In this document: piece after piece, positions 1-4,387 of the stretch
How positions within the stretch are numbered: position 1 is the first letter of the stretch
Layout: each line of letters starts with the position of its first letter
From: Candidatus Gastranaerophilales bacterium
Lineage (GTDB): Bacteria; Cyanobacteriota; Vampirovibrionia; Gastranaerophilales; Gastranaerophilaceae
Assembly: GCA_947632315.1 (NCBI GenBank)
Contig: CANROV010000118.1
Span: forward strand, 1-6,253
Direction: 5' to 3'
DNA length: 6,253 nucleotides
The notes under the pieces: model-generated
Told to the model about the DNA's origin: nothing
The model's database searches: none
What the model saw: only the letters and a program-made list of their open reading frames with translations
Translations under genes and position numbers: made by a program

Positions 1-236
1 ATACCTCAGGTTATGGCAACACCTCAGGTATCGGCGGGAATCAACAAAAATTCCCTCAAGAAAATGTATCAGGAGTTGATCACGGACTTTTTACACGCAG
101 TTCAGGTCAAGTTCAAGGCACTGACGGCGGTAATTCCGGCTTGGGTTTAATTGACCGTATAGGAAAAATAAACGGTGAATTGTCTCCTGTAATGAAAGAT
201 GAGTTTAGAGGAAATCGTTTAGATTTAATGTGTTAA
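1..236 (+). CDS. C-terminal end of an unidentified Gly/Ser/Asn-rich protein (5' partial)
   Basis: An open frame enters from the left edge (first full codon at position 3) and ends at TAA 234-236, giving 77 visible residues. It opens with a six-residue repeat, TSGYGN followed by TSGIGG, encoded by a repeated ACCTCAGGT at 3-11 and 21-29. A Gln/Gly/Ser-rich stretch follows, then a less biased end running GLGLIDRIGKINGELSP and finishing in LDLMC. No membrane segment or catalytic motif is visible. The composition suggests a flexible, low-complexity tail on a larger protein whose main domain lies outside the window. I do not recognise the family. The next gene starts 37 bp downstream on the same strand and could be partly co-transcribed. 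The frame is credible because it stays open to the edge and its codon use matches its neighbours; the function is unknown. Confidence 0.6.
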   Translation, partial: TSGYGNTSGIGGNQQKFPQENVSGVDHGLFTRSSGQVQGTDGGNSGLGLIDRIGKINGELSPVMKDEFRGNRLDLMC

Positions 237-239
237 CAT

Positions 240-267
240 TTGATTAAATTTAAATTTTTAATATAAT
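240..267 (+). promoter_or_regulatory. Putative promoter of the MshEN-like gene, placed for a leaderless transcript
   Basis: A TTGATT box (240-245) is separated by 16 bp from a perfect TATAAT (262-267). Transcription would be expected to begin about 7 bases after the -10 box, at about 274, which is the A of the ATG start codon. No Shine-Dalgarno sequence precedes that ATG. The boxes are seen directly; activity is inferred. AT-rich DNA produces TATAAT by chance fairly often. Confidence 0.45.
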
Positions 268-273
268 GTTAAT

Positions 274-513
274 ATGAAGAATCTGTATAACCTTGATGAT
301 TGGAATGACACATCTTATCTCCGCTTGGGTGAAATATTGCTCGAAGCGGGGAAAATTAATCTTATCCATTTATCAATGGTATTAGATGTTCAAAAATTTC
401 AAAAGTTACCTGTCGGTGAAATACTTGTTTCAATGAAAATAATTTCTGAACAAGATTTAAAACAGGCACTATTTGTACAAGAGACAATACAGAAAAGATG
501 CAATAATGCATAA
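274..513 (+). CDS. Free-standing MshEN-like (type II/IV secretion ATPase N-terminal type) domain protein, 79 aa
   Basis: The protein is essentially one MshEN-like domain, the module found at the N-terminus of GspE/PilB/MshE ATPases that can bind cyclic di-GMP. Two 24-residue motifs are visible at residues 17-40 (RLGEILLEAGKI...LDVQ) and 46-69 (PVGEILVSMKII...LFVQ), separated by exactly five residues. This is the 24-5-24 layout I recall for MshEN. The first motif keeps Arg17, Leu18, Gly19, Gly26 and the terminal Gln40. The second is degenerate: Pro and Val replace Arg-Leu, and Lys55 replaces the second Gly, although Gln69 is kept. No ATPase domain follows; the stop comes ten residues after the second motif. 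Its end overlaps the phosphoesterase start by 8 bp, suggesting translational coupling. The likely role is a small cytoplasmic ligand-binding or adaptor protein. Cyclic-di-GMP binding is inferred and may be weak because of motif 2. The ATG lacks a Shine-Dalgarno sequence. Confidence 0.75.
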   Translation: MKNLYNLDDWNDTSYLRLGEILLEAGKINLIHLSMVLDVQKFQKLPVGEILVSMKIISEQDLKQALFVQETIQKRCNNA

Positions 514-1336
514 AAAATTCATATTAACTTCGTTAGTTATATTTACGTCATTAATAAGTGGCGTATGCCTTTCTGTGCAAGCTAAAGAATTGGAATTTGC
601 TCAAGTAAGCGATGTCCATTATTCATTAAATGATGAAGAAATGGATAAGTATTTATTTTTCTTGTCTGCCTCAATAAGAAAAAATTCGCCTGATTTTATT
701 GTATTTCTCGGAGATAATGTTGAAAAATCAGTGGAGGAAGATGTAATAGGTTTTATGCGTGCTGTTTATTCGCTAAAAACACCTTATTATTTAGTATTTG
801 GAAATAATGATGCACATAGAGTCAGAGGACTCGAAAAAGAAGAATATTTGGATATTGTATCCGCTTTTAATCATAACCAAAATTCAAAAGATAAATATTA
901 TTATTTTAAACCAAATGGTGATATAGTATGTGCTGTAATAGATGCTACCCCTGATTTTGCACCCTCAAAGCATGGTGAAATATCTGATGAACAATTGGTT
1001 TGGCTTGAAAATTTATTAAAAAAATATCCAAAACGTTTATTTTTAATATTCCAGCATTGTCCTTTAATCCCGCCAAGAGATGATTATAATCTCTCATTTC
1101 TCGATTCCGAAAAATATAAACAGCTGTTAAAAAATTATAAAAATATAGTTTTGGTATCTTCGGGACATTATCATCAAGAATCCGTAAAAAAAGATGAAAA
1201 TGGAGTAAGGCATATATCAGCACCTGCATTTAAGGATATGCCTCACTCTTATCAAATAATTAAAATTATTTATGATGAAAACTCTTATAAATCACCTGAA
1301 AATGTTCAGGTCGAAGTTACTAATATTAAAGTTTAA
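506..1336 (+). CDS. Exported calcineurin-like metallophosphoesterase, 276 aa
   Basis: This is a two-metal phosphoesterase of the broad Icc/CpdA-like calcineurin superfamily. The metal-binding motifs appear in the standard order: D36-x-H38 (QVSDVHYS), G69-D70 (VFLGDN), G99-N100-N101-D102, H184 (FQHCPLIPP) and G220-H221-x-H223 (SSGHYHQE). The third motif is usually GNH(D/E); here the His, normally a catalytic acid or phosphate contact, is Asn101. Residues 1-26 form a Sec signal peptide: Lys3-Lys4, a hydrophobic core and a VQA site before Lys27. Cys21 has no good lipobox before it, so a secreted or periplasmic enzyme is more likely than a lipoprotein. I chose ATG 506 over an in-frame TTG at 473 because it starts the signal peptide cleanly and overlaps the previous stop (ATGCATAA), the usual sign of translational coupling. 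The substrate cannot be read from sequence; phosphodiesters, nucleotides or phospholipid head groups are all possible. The stop directly abuts the convergent regulator gene. Confidence 0.9.
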   Translation: MHKKFILTSLVIFTSLISGVCLSVQAKELEFAQVSDVHYSLNDEEMDKYLFFLSASIRKNSPDFIVFLGDNVEKSVEEDVIGFMRAVYSLKTPYYLVFGNNDAHRVRGLEKEEYLDIVSAFNHNQNSKDKYYYFKPNGDIVCAVIDATPDFAPSKHGEISDEQLVWLENLLKKYPKRLFLIFQHCPLIPPRDDYNLSFLDSEKYKQLLKNYKNIVLVSSGHYHQESVKKDENGVRHISAPAFKDMPHSYQIIKIIYDENSYKSPENVQVEVTNIKV

Positions 1337-1915
1337 TTAATGGTTTTTGCTGTTATAAATAAAGTCTCTGGCACAGGAAAATATGGCATTACTTAACCCT
1401 TGATTTGCTTCAATATTGAATCCTGAATTTTGAAGCAGTTGTTTTAATCTGGCTTCCCAATACTCATAAATTTCTTCTTTTGAGATATCAAGTATTTGTG
1501 CAATAACACTGACTTCCTCCCAATCCAGAGGAAGCGGTCTTGCACCTCTAAGTATATCTACTATTTCAAGCCTTTGTTTCCTCGGAAAAGATTTTAAAAA
1601 TTGTACTGTTGACAAATTTTTTGCTTTCTGTTTTTCTCTGATGAATTCTGTTGTTTCATCAATTACAATTGGGTCTTGAGGAATTTTATATTCCGCAAAT
1701 TCTTCAGGTGATATATCCATGACTGTTGCTATTCTTTCAAGCGTTGTACTTCGTGTAGAAAACGGTATTGTTTCATCTATTAAGTTGTAAACATAAGATA
1801 ATGTAACACCAATCATTTGAGCAAAATCTTTTTTATGTAGATTTGAATTTTCTAAAAAATTATAAAGCATTTCACTGCTTTTCATTGTAATTATTGAGTC
1901 TTTTTTCGCTGACAT
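1337..1915 (-). CDS. Putative DNA-binding regulator with two XRE-like helix-turn-helix regions, 192 aa
   Basis: Residues 14-76 look like an XRE/Cro-type helix-turn-helix domain: KKDFAQMIGVTLSYVYNLI as the recognition part, followed by LERIATVMDISPEEFAEY. A second, more diverged unit spans about 90-157; its VSVIAQILDISKEEIYEY (135-152) matches the end of the first unit (59-76), pointing to internal duplication. No membrane segment or enzymatic domain is visible, so it is probably a cytoplasmic transcription regulator. I chose ATG 1915 because AGGAGA lies 7 bases upstream. An in-frame ATG at 1987 would add an AT-encoded, Lys/Ile-rich extension running through the likely promoter. It diverges from pth across a gap holding a 9-bp-armed inverted repeat, so autoregulation and an effect on pth are plausible but unproven. 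Its stop is immediately adjacent to that of the phosphoesterase gene. Confidence 0.8.
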   Translation of the reverse strand: MSAKKDSIITMKSSEMLYNFLENSNLHKKDFAQMIGVTLSYVYNLIDETIPFSTRSTTLERIATVMDISPEEFAEYKIPQDPIVIDETTEFIREKQKAKNLSTVQFLKSFPRKQRLEIVDILRGARPLPLDWEEVSVIAQILDISKEEIYEYWEARLKQLLQNSGFNIEANQGLSNAIFSCARDFIYNSKNH

Positions 1916-1944
1916 AATGTTTCTCCTGTTTTTTATCATAATTA

Positions 1945-1972
1945 AATATATTTTTATGTTTTTAATTGGTAA
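1945..1972 (-). promoter_or_regulatory. Putative promoter of the XRE-like regulator
   Basis: Read on the minus strand, TTACCA (1972-1967) is followed after 16 bp by TATATT (1950-1945). Transcription would start near 1938, leaving a leader of about 22 bases that contains the AGGAGA ribosome site. The -35 box overlaps the pth -35 box on the other strand (TTGGTA, 1966-1971), so the two promoters would compete. Moderate box quality in AT-rich DNA keeps confidence low. Confidence 0.35.
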
Positions 1973-1987
1973 CTTGAATAAAAACAT
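1956..1987. promoter_or_regulatory. Perfect 9-bp inverted repeat between divergent promoters (candidate operator)
   Basis: ATGTTTTTA (1956-1964) and TAAAAACAT (1979-1987) are perfect inverted arms separated by 14 bp. The element covers the -35/-10 spacer of the predicted pth promoter and the -35 and upstream spacer of the regulator promoter. A dimeric XRE-type regulator encoded next door is the obvious candidate to bind it, and binding would be expected to block both promoters. The repeat is seen directly; its role is inferred. Confidence 0.4.
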
Positions 1988-1995
1988 GGGATAAT
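1966..1995 (+). promoter_or_regulatory. Putative pth promoter with extended -10
   Basis: TTGGTA (1966-1971) lies 18 bp before GATAAT (1990-1995), and TG at 1987-1988 one base upstream of the -10 box makes an extended -10 element. Transcription would begin near 2002, giving a leader of about 18 bases carrying AAAGG at 2008-2012. Confidence 0.5.
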
Positions 1996-2019
1996 TTAAA
2001 AAAGTAGAAAGGCATGAAA

Positions 2020-2583
2020 ATGAAATTGGTTATTTGTTTGGGTAATCCGACAATGCAATATTCAAGGACAAGACATAATGCGGGATTTATGTTCGCTGAT
2101 AAATTGGCGCTGGAGTTAAGTGCGTCATTTTCTAATGAAACAAAATTTAAAGCTGAAATAGCTAAGAGTGTGTATAATAATGAAGCGATATGGATAATTA
2201 AACCTTTAACATTTATGAATTTATCAGGAGAGTCATTAAATCTTTTACAAAATTTTTATAAAATTAACATTCAGGATTTATTTTTAGTGTATGATGATAT
2301 TTCTTTGGATATAGGAACAATACGATTTAGAAATAAAGGTTCATCCGGCGGGCATAACGGAGTAAAATCAATAATAAAATATGCCAAAACAGAGACTTTT
2401 GATCGTTTAAAAATAGGGATAGGGCCTCAGCCTCCATATATGAAATCTGAAGATTATGTTCTTCAAAATTTTAATGATGAGGAATTTAAAATATTTAATG
2501 AAACATTAACAAAATGTGTAGAAGCGTTTTTATATTTCTGTGATACAGGTGATATTATGAAAGTTCAAAATAAATACAATTAA
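2020..2583 (+). CDS. pth: Peptidyl-tRNA hydrolase, 187 aa
   Basis: Pth cleaves the ester bond of peptidyl-tRNAs dropped by ribosomes, recycling tRNA in the cytoplasm; it is normally essential. From ATG 2020 the protein opens MKLVICLGNP with N9, then Y14 and the TRHNAG signature containing catalytic H19. N67 (KPLTFMN), D92 (VYDDISL) and N113 (GGHNG) correspond, each offset by one, to the E. coli active-site residues H20, N68, D93 and N114. Its length is normal for the family. I prefer ATG 2020 to ATG 2014 because AAAGG (2008-2012) is 7 bases before 2020 but only 1 before 2014. One deviation is the first motif, which reads LGNPTMQY where GNPG is usual. It diverges from the XRE-like regulator and is followed directly by the 118-bp repeat region. 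Confidence 0.96.
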   Translation: MKLVICLGNPTMQYSRTRHNAGFMFADKLALELSASFSNETKFKAEIAKSVYNNEAIWIIKPLTFMNLSGESLNLLQNFYKINIQDLFLVYDDISLDIGTIRFRNKGSSGGHNGVKSIIKYAKTETFDRLKIGIGPQPPYMKSEDYVLQNFNDEEFKIFNETLTKCVEAFLYFCDTGDIMKVQNKYN

Positions 2584-2602
2584 GGGGATAAATTAGTTCC
2601 GG

Positions 2603-2720
2603 GGAAATTTCGCTTCTTAAAATTTCCTTTCTCTCGGGCAAGTGCTTCACTACGCTATCGCTTGGCGTTCAGCTTGCCCTCACTAATTCAAACTTGTTCG
2701 CTCCGCTCACTTCATTCTGC
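2603..2720. repeat. 118-bp tandem repeat, copy 1
   Basis: The first of two adjacent copies. It begins with a perfect 8-bp inverted repeat, GGAAATTT (2603-2610) and AAATTTCC (2620-2627) with a 9-base loop, followed by a second palindrome, GGGCAAG (2636-2642) and CTTGCCC (2673-2679) with a 30-base loop. A CT-rich tail containing TTCGCTCCGCTCAC completes the unit. By my count it is about 47% G+C, clearly richer than the surrounding DNA. It begins 20 bp after the pth stop. The first hairpin is followed by TTTCTCT and could weakly end pth transcripts. Confidence 0.85.
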
Positions 2721-2838
2721 GGAAATTTCGCTTCTTAAAATTTCCTTTCTCTCGGGCAAGTGCTTCACTGTGCTGTCGCTAGTCGTTCAGCTTGCCCTCA
2801 CTAATTCAAACTCGTTCGCTTCGCTCACTTCGGTCTAC
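2721..2838. repeat. 118-bp tandem repeat, copy 2, with the start of a third copy
   Basis: This copy has the same length and register as copy 1, with ten substitutions and no insertions or deletions (about 92% identity by hand alignment). The differences fall at positions equivalent to 2652-2665 and 2695-2719 of copy 1. All four palindrome arms are unchanged (2721-2728, 2738-2745, 2754-2760, 2791-2797). Immediately afterwards GGAAATTT recurs at 2839-2846, the left edge of a third, truncated copy. It looks like an intergenic palindromic repeat of the REP/MITE kind; the family is not identified. Confidence 0.85.
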
Positions 2839-2849
2839 GGAAATTTTGC

Positions 2850-2874
2850 AAAAAAAAGAGGGCTAATAAGCCCT
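2850..2874 (-). terminator. Intrinsic terminator for minus-strand transcription
   Basis: A perfect 6-bp stem, AGGGCT (2859-2864) and AGCCCT (2869-2874), encloses a four-base loop. On the minus strand the hairpin is followed after one base by eight consecutive T (2857-2850). This is a textbook rho-independent terminator for transcripts moving leftward. On the plus strand no T tract follows, so it should not end pth transcripts efficiently. Confidence 0.75.
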
Positions 2875-2996
2875 ACTGTCTGGAATTAAGAATAGTTGGA
2901 AGTATGAAAAAGATACTTATATATAACGAAATAAATGATTGTTAATCAATTCGCCACATGGGCTAAAAAAAATAGTTCGATTGGCTAATTTATTTA
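2850..2996 (-). ncRNA. Candidate small minus-strand RNA, about 150 nt
   Basis: A minus-strand TTGACA (3032-3027) followed after 18 bp by CTTAAT (3008-3003) would start transcription near 2996, and the strong minus-strand terminator would end it near 2850. The interval encodes no convincing protein. It includes further perfect hairpins, AAGTAT/ATACTT (2900-2918, 7-base loop) and TGATT/AATCA (2936-2948, 3-base loop). Short hairpins arise by chance in AT-rich DNA. The alternative is that the terminator simply serves read-through from the permease gene further right. I do not recognise a known RNA family. Confidence 0.25.
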
Positions 2997-3002
2997 AAAT
3001 TA

Positions 3003-3032
3003 ATTAAGTGCTAAATTTACACTTAATGTCAA
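3003..3032 (-). promoter_or_regulatory. Candidate minus-strand promoter containing a palindrome
   Basis: TTGACA on the minus strand (3032-3027) is a perfect -35 box; CTTAAT (3008-3003) is an imperfect -10 box at 18-bp spacing. An 8-bp perfect inverted repeat, ATTAAGTG (3003-3010) and CACTTAAT (3020-3027), fills the interval between them and so resembles an operator. It may instead belong to the control of the plus-strand gene at 3166. A second possible minus-strand -35, TTGTCA (3092-3087), overlaps the plus-strand promoter. Confidence 0.3.
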
Positions 3033-3085
3033 AAGCCTAATTTTATTATTAAATTCGGAAATTATTAAAATATAAAATTATACTC

Positions 3086-3114
3086 TTGACAAAAATTTTT
3101 TTCTATTTCATAAT
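3086..3114 (+). promoter_or_regulatory. Strong promoter of the 88-residue protein gene
   Basis: A perfect TTGACA (3086-3091) and CATAAT (3109-3114) lie at the ideal 17-bp spacing. Transcription would start near 3121, giving a leader of about 45 bases. AGAGGA at 3154-3159 provides a ribosome site 6 bases before ATG 3166. This is the best sigma-70-type promoter in the window. Confidence 0.7.
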
Positions 3115-3127
3115 GAATGTATAAAAT

Positions 3128-3148
3128 AAAGTGTAAGTAAAACACTTT
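3128..3148. promoter_or_regulatory. Inverted repeat in the leader of the 88-residue gene (operator or RNA hairpin)
   Basis: AAAGTGT (3128-3134) and ACACTTT (3142-3148) are perfect 7-bp arms around a 7-base spacer, just downstream of the predicted start of transcription. The half-site AAGTG/CACTT also occurs in the palindrome at 3003-3027, upstream of the same promoter. The pair could be repressor sites flanking the promoter, or this one could form a leader hairpin ending 5 bases before the ribosome site. Confidence 0.4.
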
Positions 3149-3165
3149 AAGAAAGAGGAATAACA

Positions 3166-3432
3166 ATGAGAGTTAATGCAATAAATAATTTTTCTAATGT
3201 TGGTAAAAGGGTAAGTTTTAGCCATACTGCCGTTCCTTACCCTGAATTTGAATCTGCATACAAATATGAGGAGTCTGATAACTATAAAAAAATTTCAGAA
3301 GCAATTTCTAAATTATCCGACTTCTTTAATCCTGCGGTAAGAAAAGAAGCAGCAGCCATTAAAAATCAAATTAACGATATTTATACTTCTGATAAAAAAC
3401 TTAAAGGTCAGCTTATTTCTGTTTTAGGTTAA
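3166..3432 (+). CDS. Small protein of unknown function, 88 aa
   Basis: I cannot assign a family. The start is well supported by a consensus-quality promoter and AGAGGA 6 bases upstream. The N-terminus (MRVNAINN, then VSFSH at about 16-20) is polar, with no signal peptide or membrane segment. A Pro/Tyr/acid stretch (VPYPEF, YKYEESDNY) follows. From about residue 40 the sequence has the pattern of amphipathic helices (KISEAISKLSDFF; then a Lys/Ala-rich AVRKEAAAIKNQI) and ends in LISVLG. The leader resembles short 'VSFxG/VSFxH' N-termini that I associate with Gastranaerophilales proteins of unknown function; this is recall, not a search. It is probably cytoplasmic. The flanking palindromes suggest regulated expression. 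Its stop is 1 bp from the stop of the convergent permease gene. Confidence 0.7.
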   Translation: MRVNAINNFSNVGKRVSFSHTAVPYPEFESAYKYEESDNYKKISEAISKLSDFFNPAVRKEAAAIKNQINDIYTSDKKLKGQLISVLG

Positions 3433-3433
3433 T

Positions 3434-4324
3434 TTAGTGTTCGTTTAACACCCATTTCTTCCTTAGCTGCCATTGTATTATCGTTAATATCAATATTACT
3501 CCAAATAATATGTACGCAATTGCTGATGCTTTCCCTATATTAAAATATTCAAATGCATTTTTATATAGCCAGTATACTAATATGTTTGTTGAATTTTCAG
3601 GCCCGCCTTGCGTCATCATATATATTAAATCAAATACCTGAAATGAACTTATTGTTGTAATTATCATTACAAAAAATATTGATGATGATAATAACGGTAA
3701 TGTTATTCTGAAAAATGTTGTTATACCTGAAGCTCCGTCAATTTCTGCCGCTTCATATATCTGATTGCTTATTGTCGAAAACCCTGATAACAGTATTATC
3801 ATGTTATATCCTATTTGTTTCCATACCGATATTATTATTATAACCGGCATCGCAAGATTTTTATCATATAACCATTCTATGTGCAGTTTTAACAGTGTAT
3901 TAATTAAGCCTATGTTAGGGTCAAATATCCATCCCCATATCATTGCTATTACTATCATCGGAGTTATGAATGGCAGAAAATATGCCGTCTTATATATGCT
4001 GCTGTATTTTATTTTATTATTTATAACACCTGCAAGTATTATAGGGATTATTGTTGCAAAAATGGTTACTGATACCGCATATTCTATTGTGTTCTTTAAT
4101 ATGAACCAAAATTCTTTGGAACTGATTAATTCTTTATAATTATCTAATCCTATAAATTTTATATTTGTTAACAAATTCCAATCACAAAAACTTAGTATGA
4201 AAGAGGCAAATGAAGGCAGAAATATAAACAAAATACAACCTGTTACGGACGGAATTATAAATAATAATGTTGTAAAATTTATTCCTTTATTCTTCATATT
4301 AGTTTTTATTTTGCCTTTAATCAT
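3434..4324 (-). CDS. Sugar ABC transporter permease, MalF/UgpA type, 296 aa
   Basis: An inner-membrane subunit of a carbohydrate-uptake ABC importer (CUT1-like). About six hydrophobic segments are visible, near residues 18-45, 77-101, 111-134, 158-181, 208-233 and 264-286. The cytoplasmic EAA loop that docks the ATPase is clear: EAAEIDGASG at 191-200 continuing to ITLPLL at 207-212. TQGGPENST at 238-246 is a typical conserved stretch of this permease group. The length is normal. These permeases normally work as a heterodimer with a MalG-like partner plus a binding protein and an ATPase, yet none of those genes adjoins it here, so partners must be elsewhere or the gene may be a relic. The reading frame looks intact. 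No good Shine-Dalgarno precedes ATG 4324; ATG 4297 is a possible alternative start. The substrate cannot be read from sequence. Confidence 0.92.
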   Translation of the reverse strand: MIKGKIKTNMKNKGINFTTLLFIIPSVTGCILFIFLPSFASFILSFCDWNLLTNIKFIGLDNYKELISSKEFWFILKNTIEYAVSVTIFATIIPIILAGVINNKIKYSSIYKTAYFLPFITPMIVIAMIWGWIFDPNIGLINTLLKLHIEWLYDKNLAMPVIIIISVWKQIGYNMIILLSGFSTISNQIYEAAEIDGASGITTFFRITLPLLSSSIFFVMIITTISSFQVFDLIYMMTQGGPENSTNILVYWLYKNAFEYFNIGKASAIAYILFGVILILTIIQWQLRKKWVLNEH

Positions 4325-4339
4325 GATATTTTTTATAAT
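4311..4339 (+). promoter_or_regulatory. Putative promoter of the hexose-phosphate mutase gene
   Basis: TTGCCT (4311-4316) is followed after 17 bp by a perfect TATAAT (4334-4339), giving a start near 4346 and a leader of about 42 bases. The -35 box lies inside the first codons of the divergent permease gene. AAGGA (4372-4376) is the likely ribosome site, 11 bases before the ATG, a rather long spacing. Confidence 0.45.
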
Positions 4340-4344
4340 GTATG

Positions 4345-4373
4345 AGTATAATAGTTTTTTTAATTTGATACAA
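4345..4373 (-). promoter_or_regulatory. Putative promoter of the permease gene
   Basis: On the minus strand TTGTAT (4373-4368) is followed after 17 bp by TATACT (4350-4345). Transcription would start near 4338, leaving a short leader of about 14 bases without a Shine-Dalgarno sequence. It sits back to back with the mutase promoter, so the two polymerase footprints overlap. Confidence 0.45.
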
Positions 4374-4387
4374 GGATATTAACAAAC

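Noticed and set aside
473..505. TTG start at 473 for the phosphoesterase
   Set aside because: It would put extra charged residues ahead of an otherwise normal signal peptide. ATG 506 with an 8-bp overlap fits better.
945..1229. A 94-residue minus-strand open frame inside the phosphoesterase gene
   Set aside because: It lies opposite a gene with all its catalytic motifs, and has no promoter, ribosome site or family resemblance.
1916..1987. N-terminal extension of the XRE-like regulator to ATG 1987
   Set aside because: The extension is AT-encoded and Lys/Ile-rich, runs through the predicted promoters and palindrome, and bypasses the well-placed AGGAGA before ATG 1915.
2603..2846. CRISPR-like array
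   Set aside because: There are only two full copies of a contiguous 118-bp unit, with no short repeats separated by unique spacers and no cas genes.
2662..2889. A 75-residue plus-strand open frame through the tandem repeats
   Set aside because: It is generated by the 118-bp repeat, whose length is not a multiple of three, so the two copies are read in different frames. There is no ribosome site and no recognisable protein pattern.
2904..2945. A 13-codon open frame (MKKILIYNEINDC)
   Set aside because: Its ATG lies in the arm and loop of a perfect hairpin, it has only a weak GGA before it, and nothing continues after the stop. It could be a gene remnant, but this cannot be supported.
3765..4382. 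Plus-strand open frames at 3765-4139 and 4197-4382
   Set aside because: They are the complement of the hydrophobic permease gene, whose EAA loop confirms the minus strand as coding.
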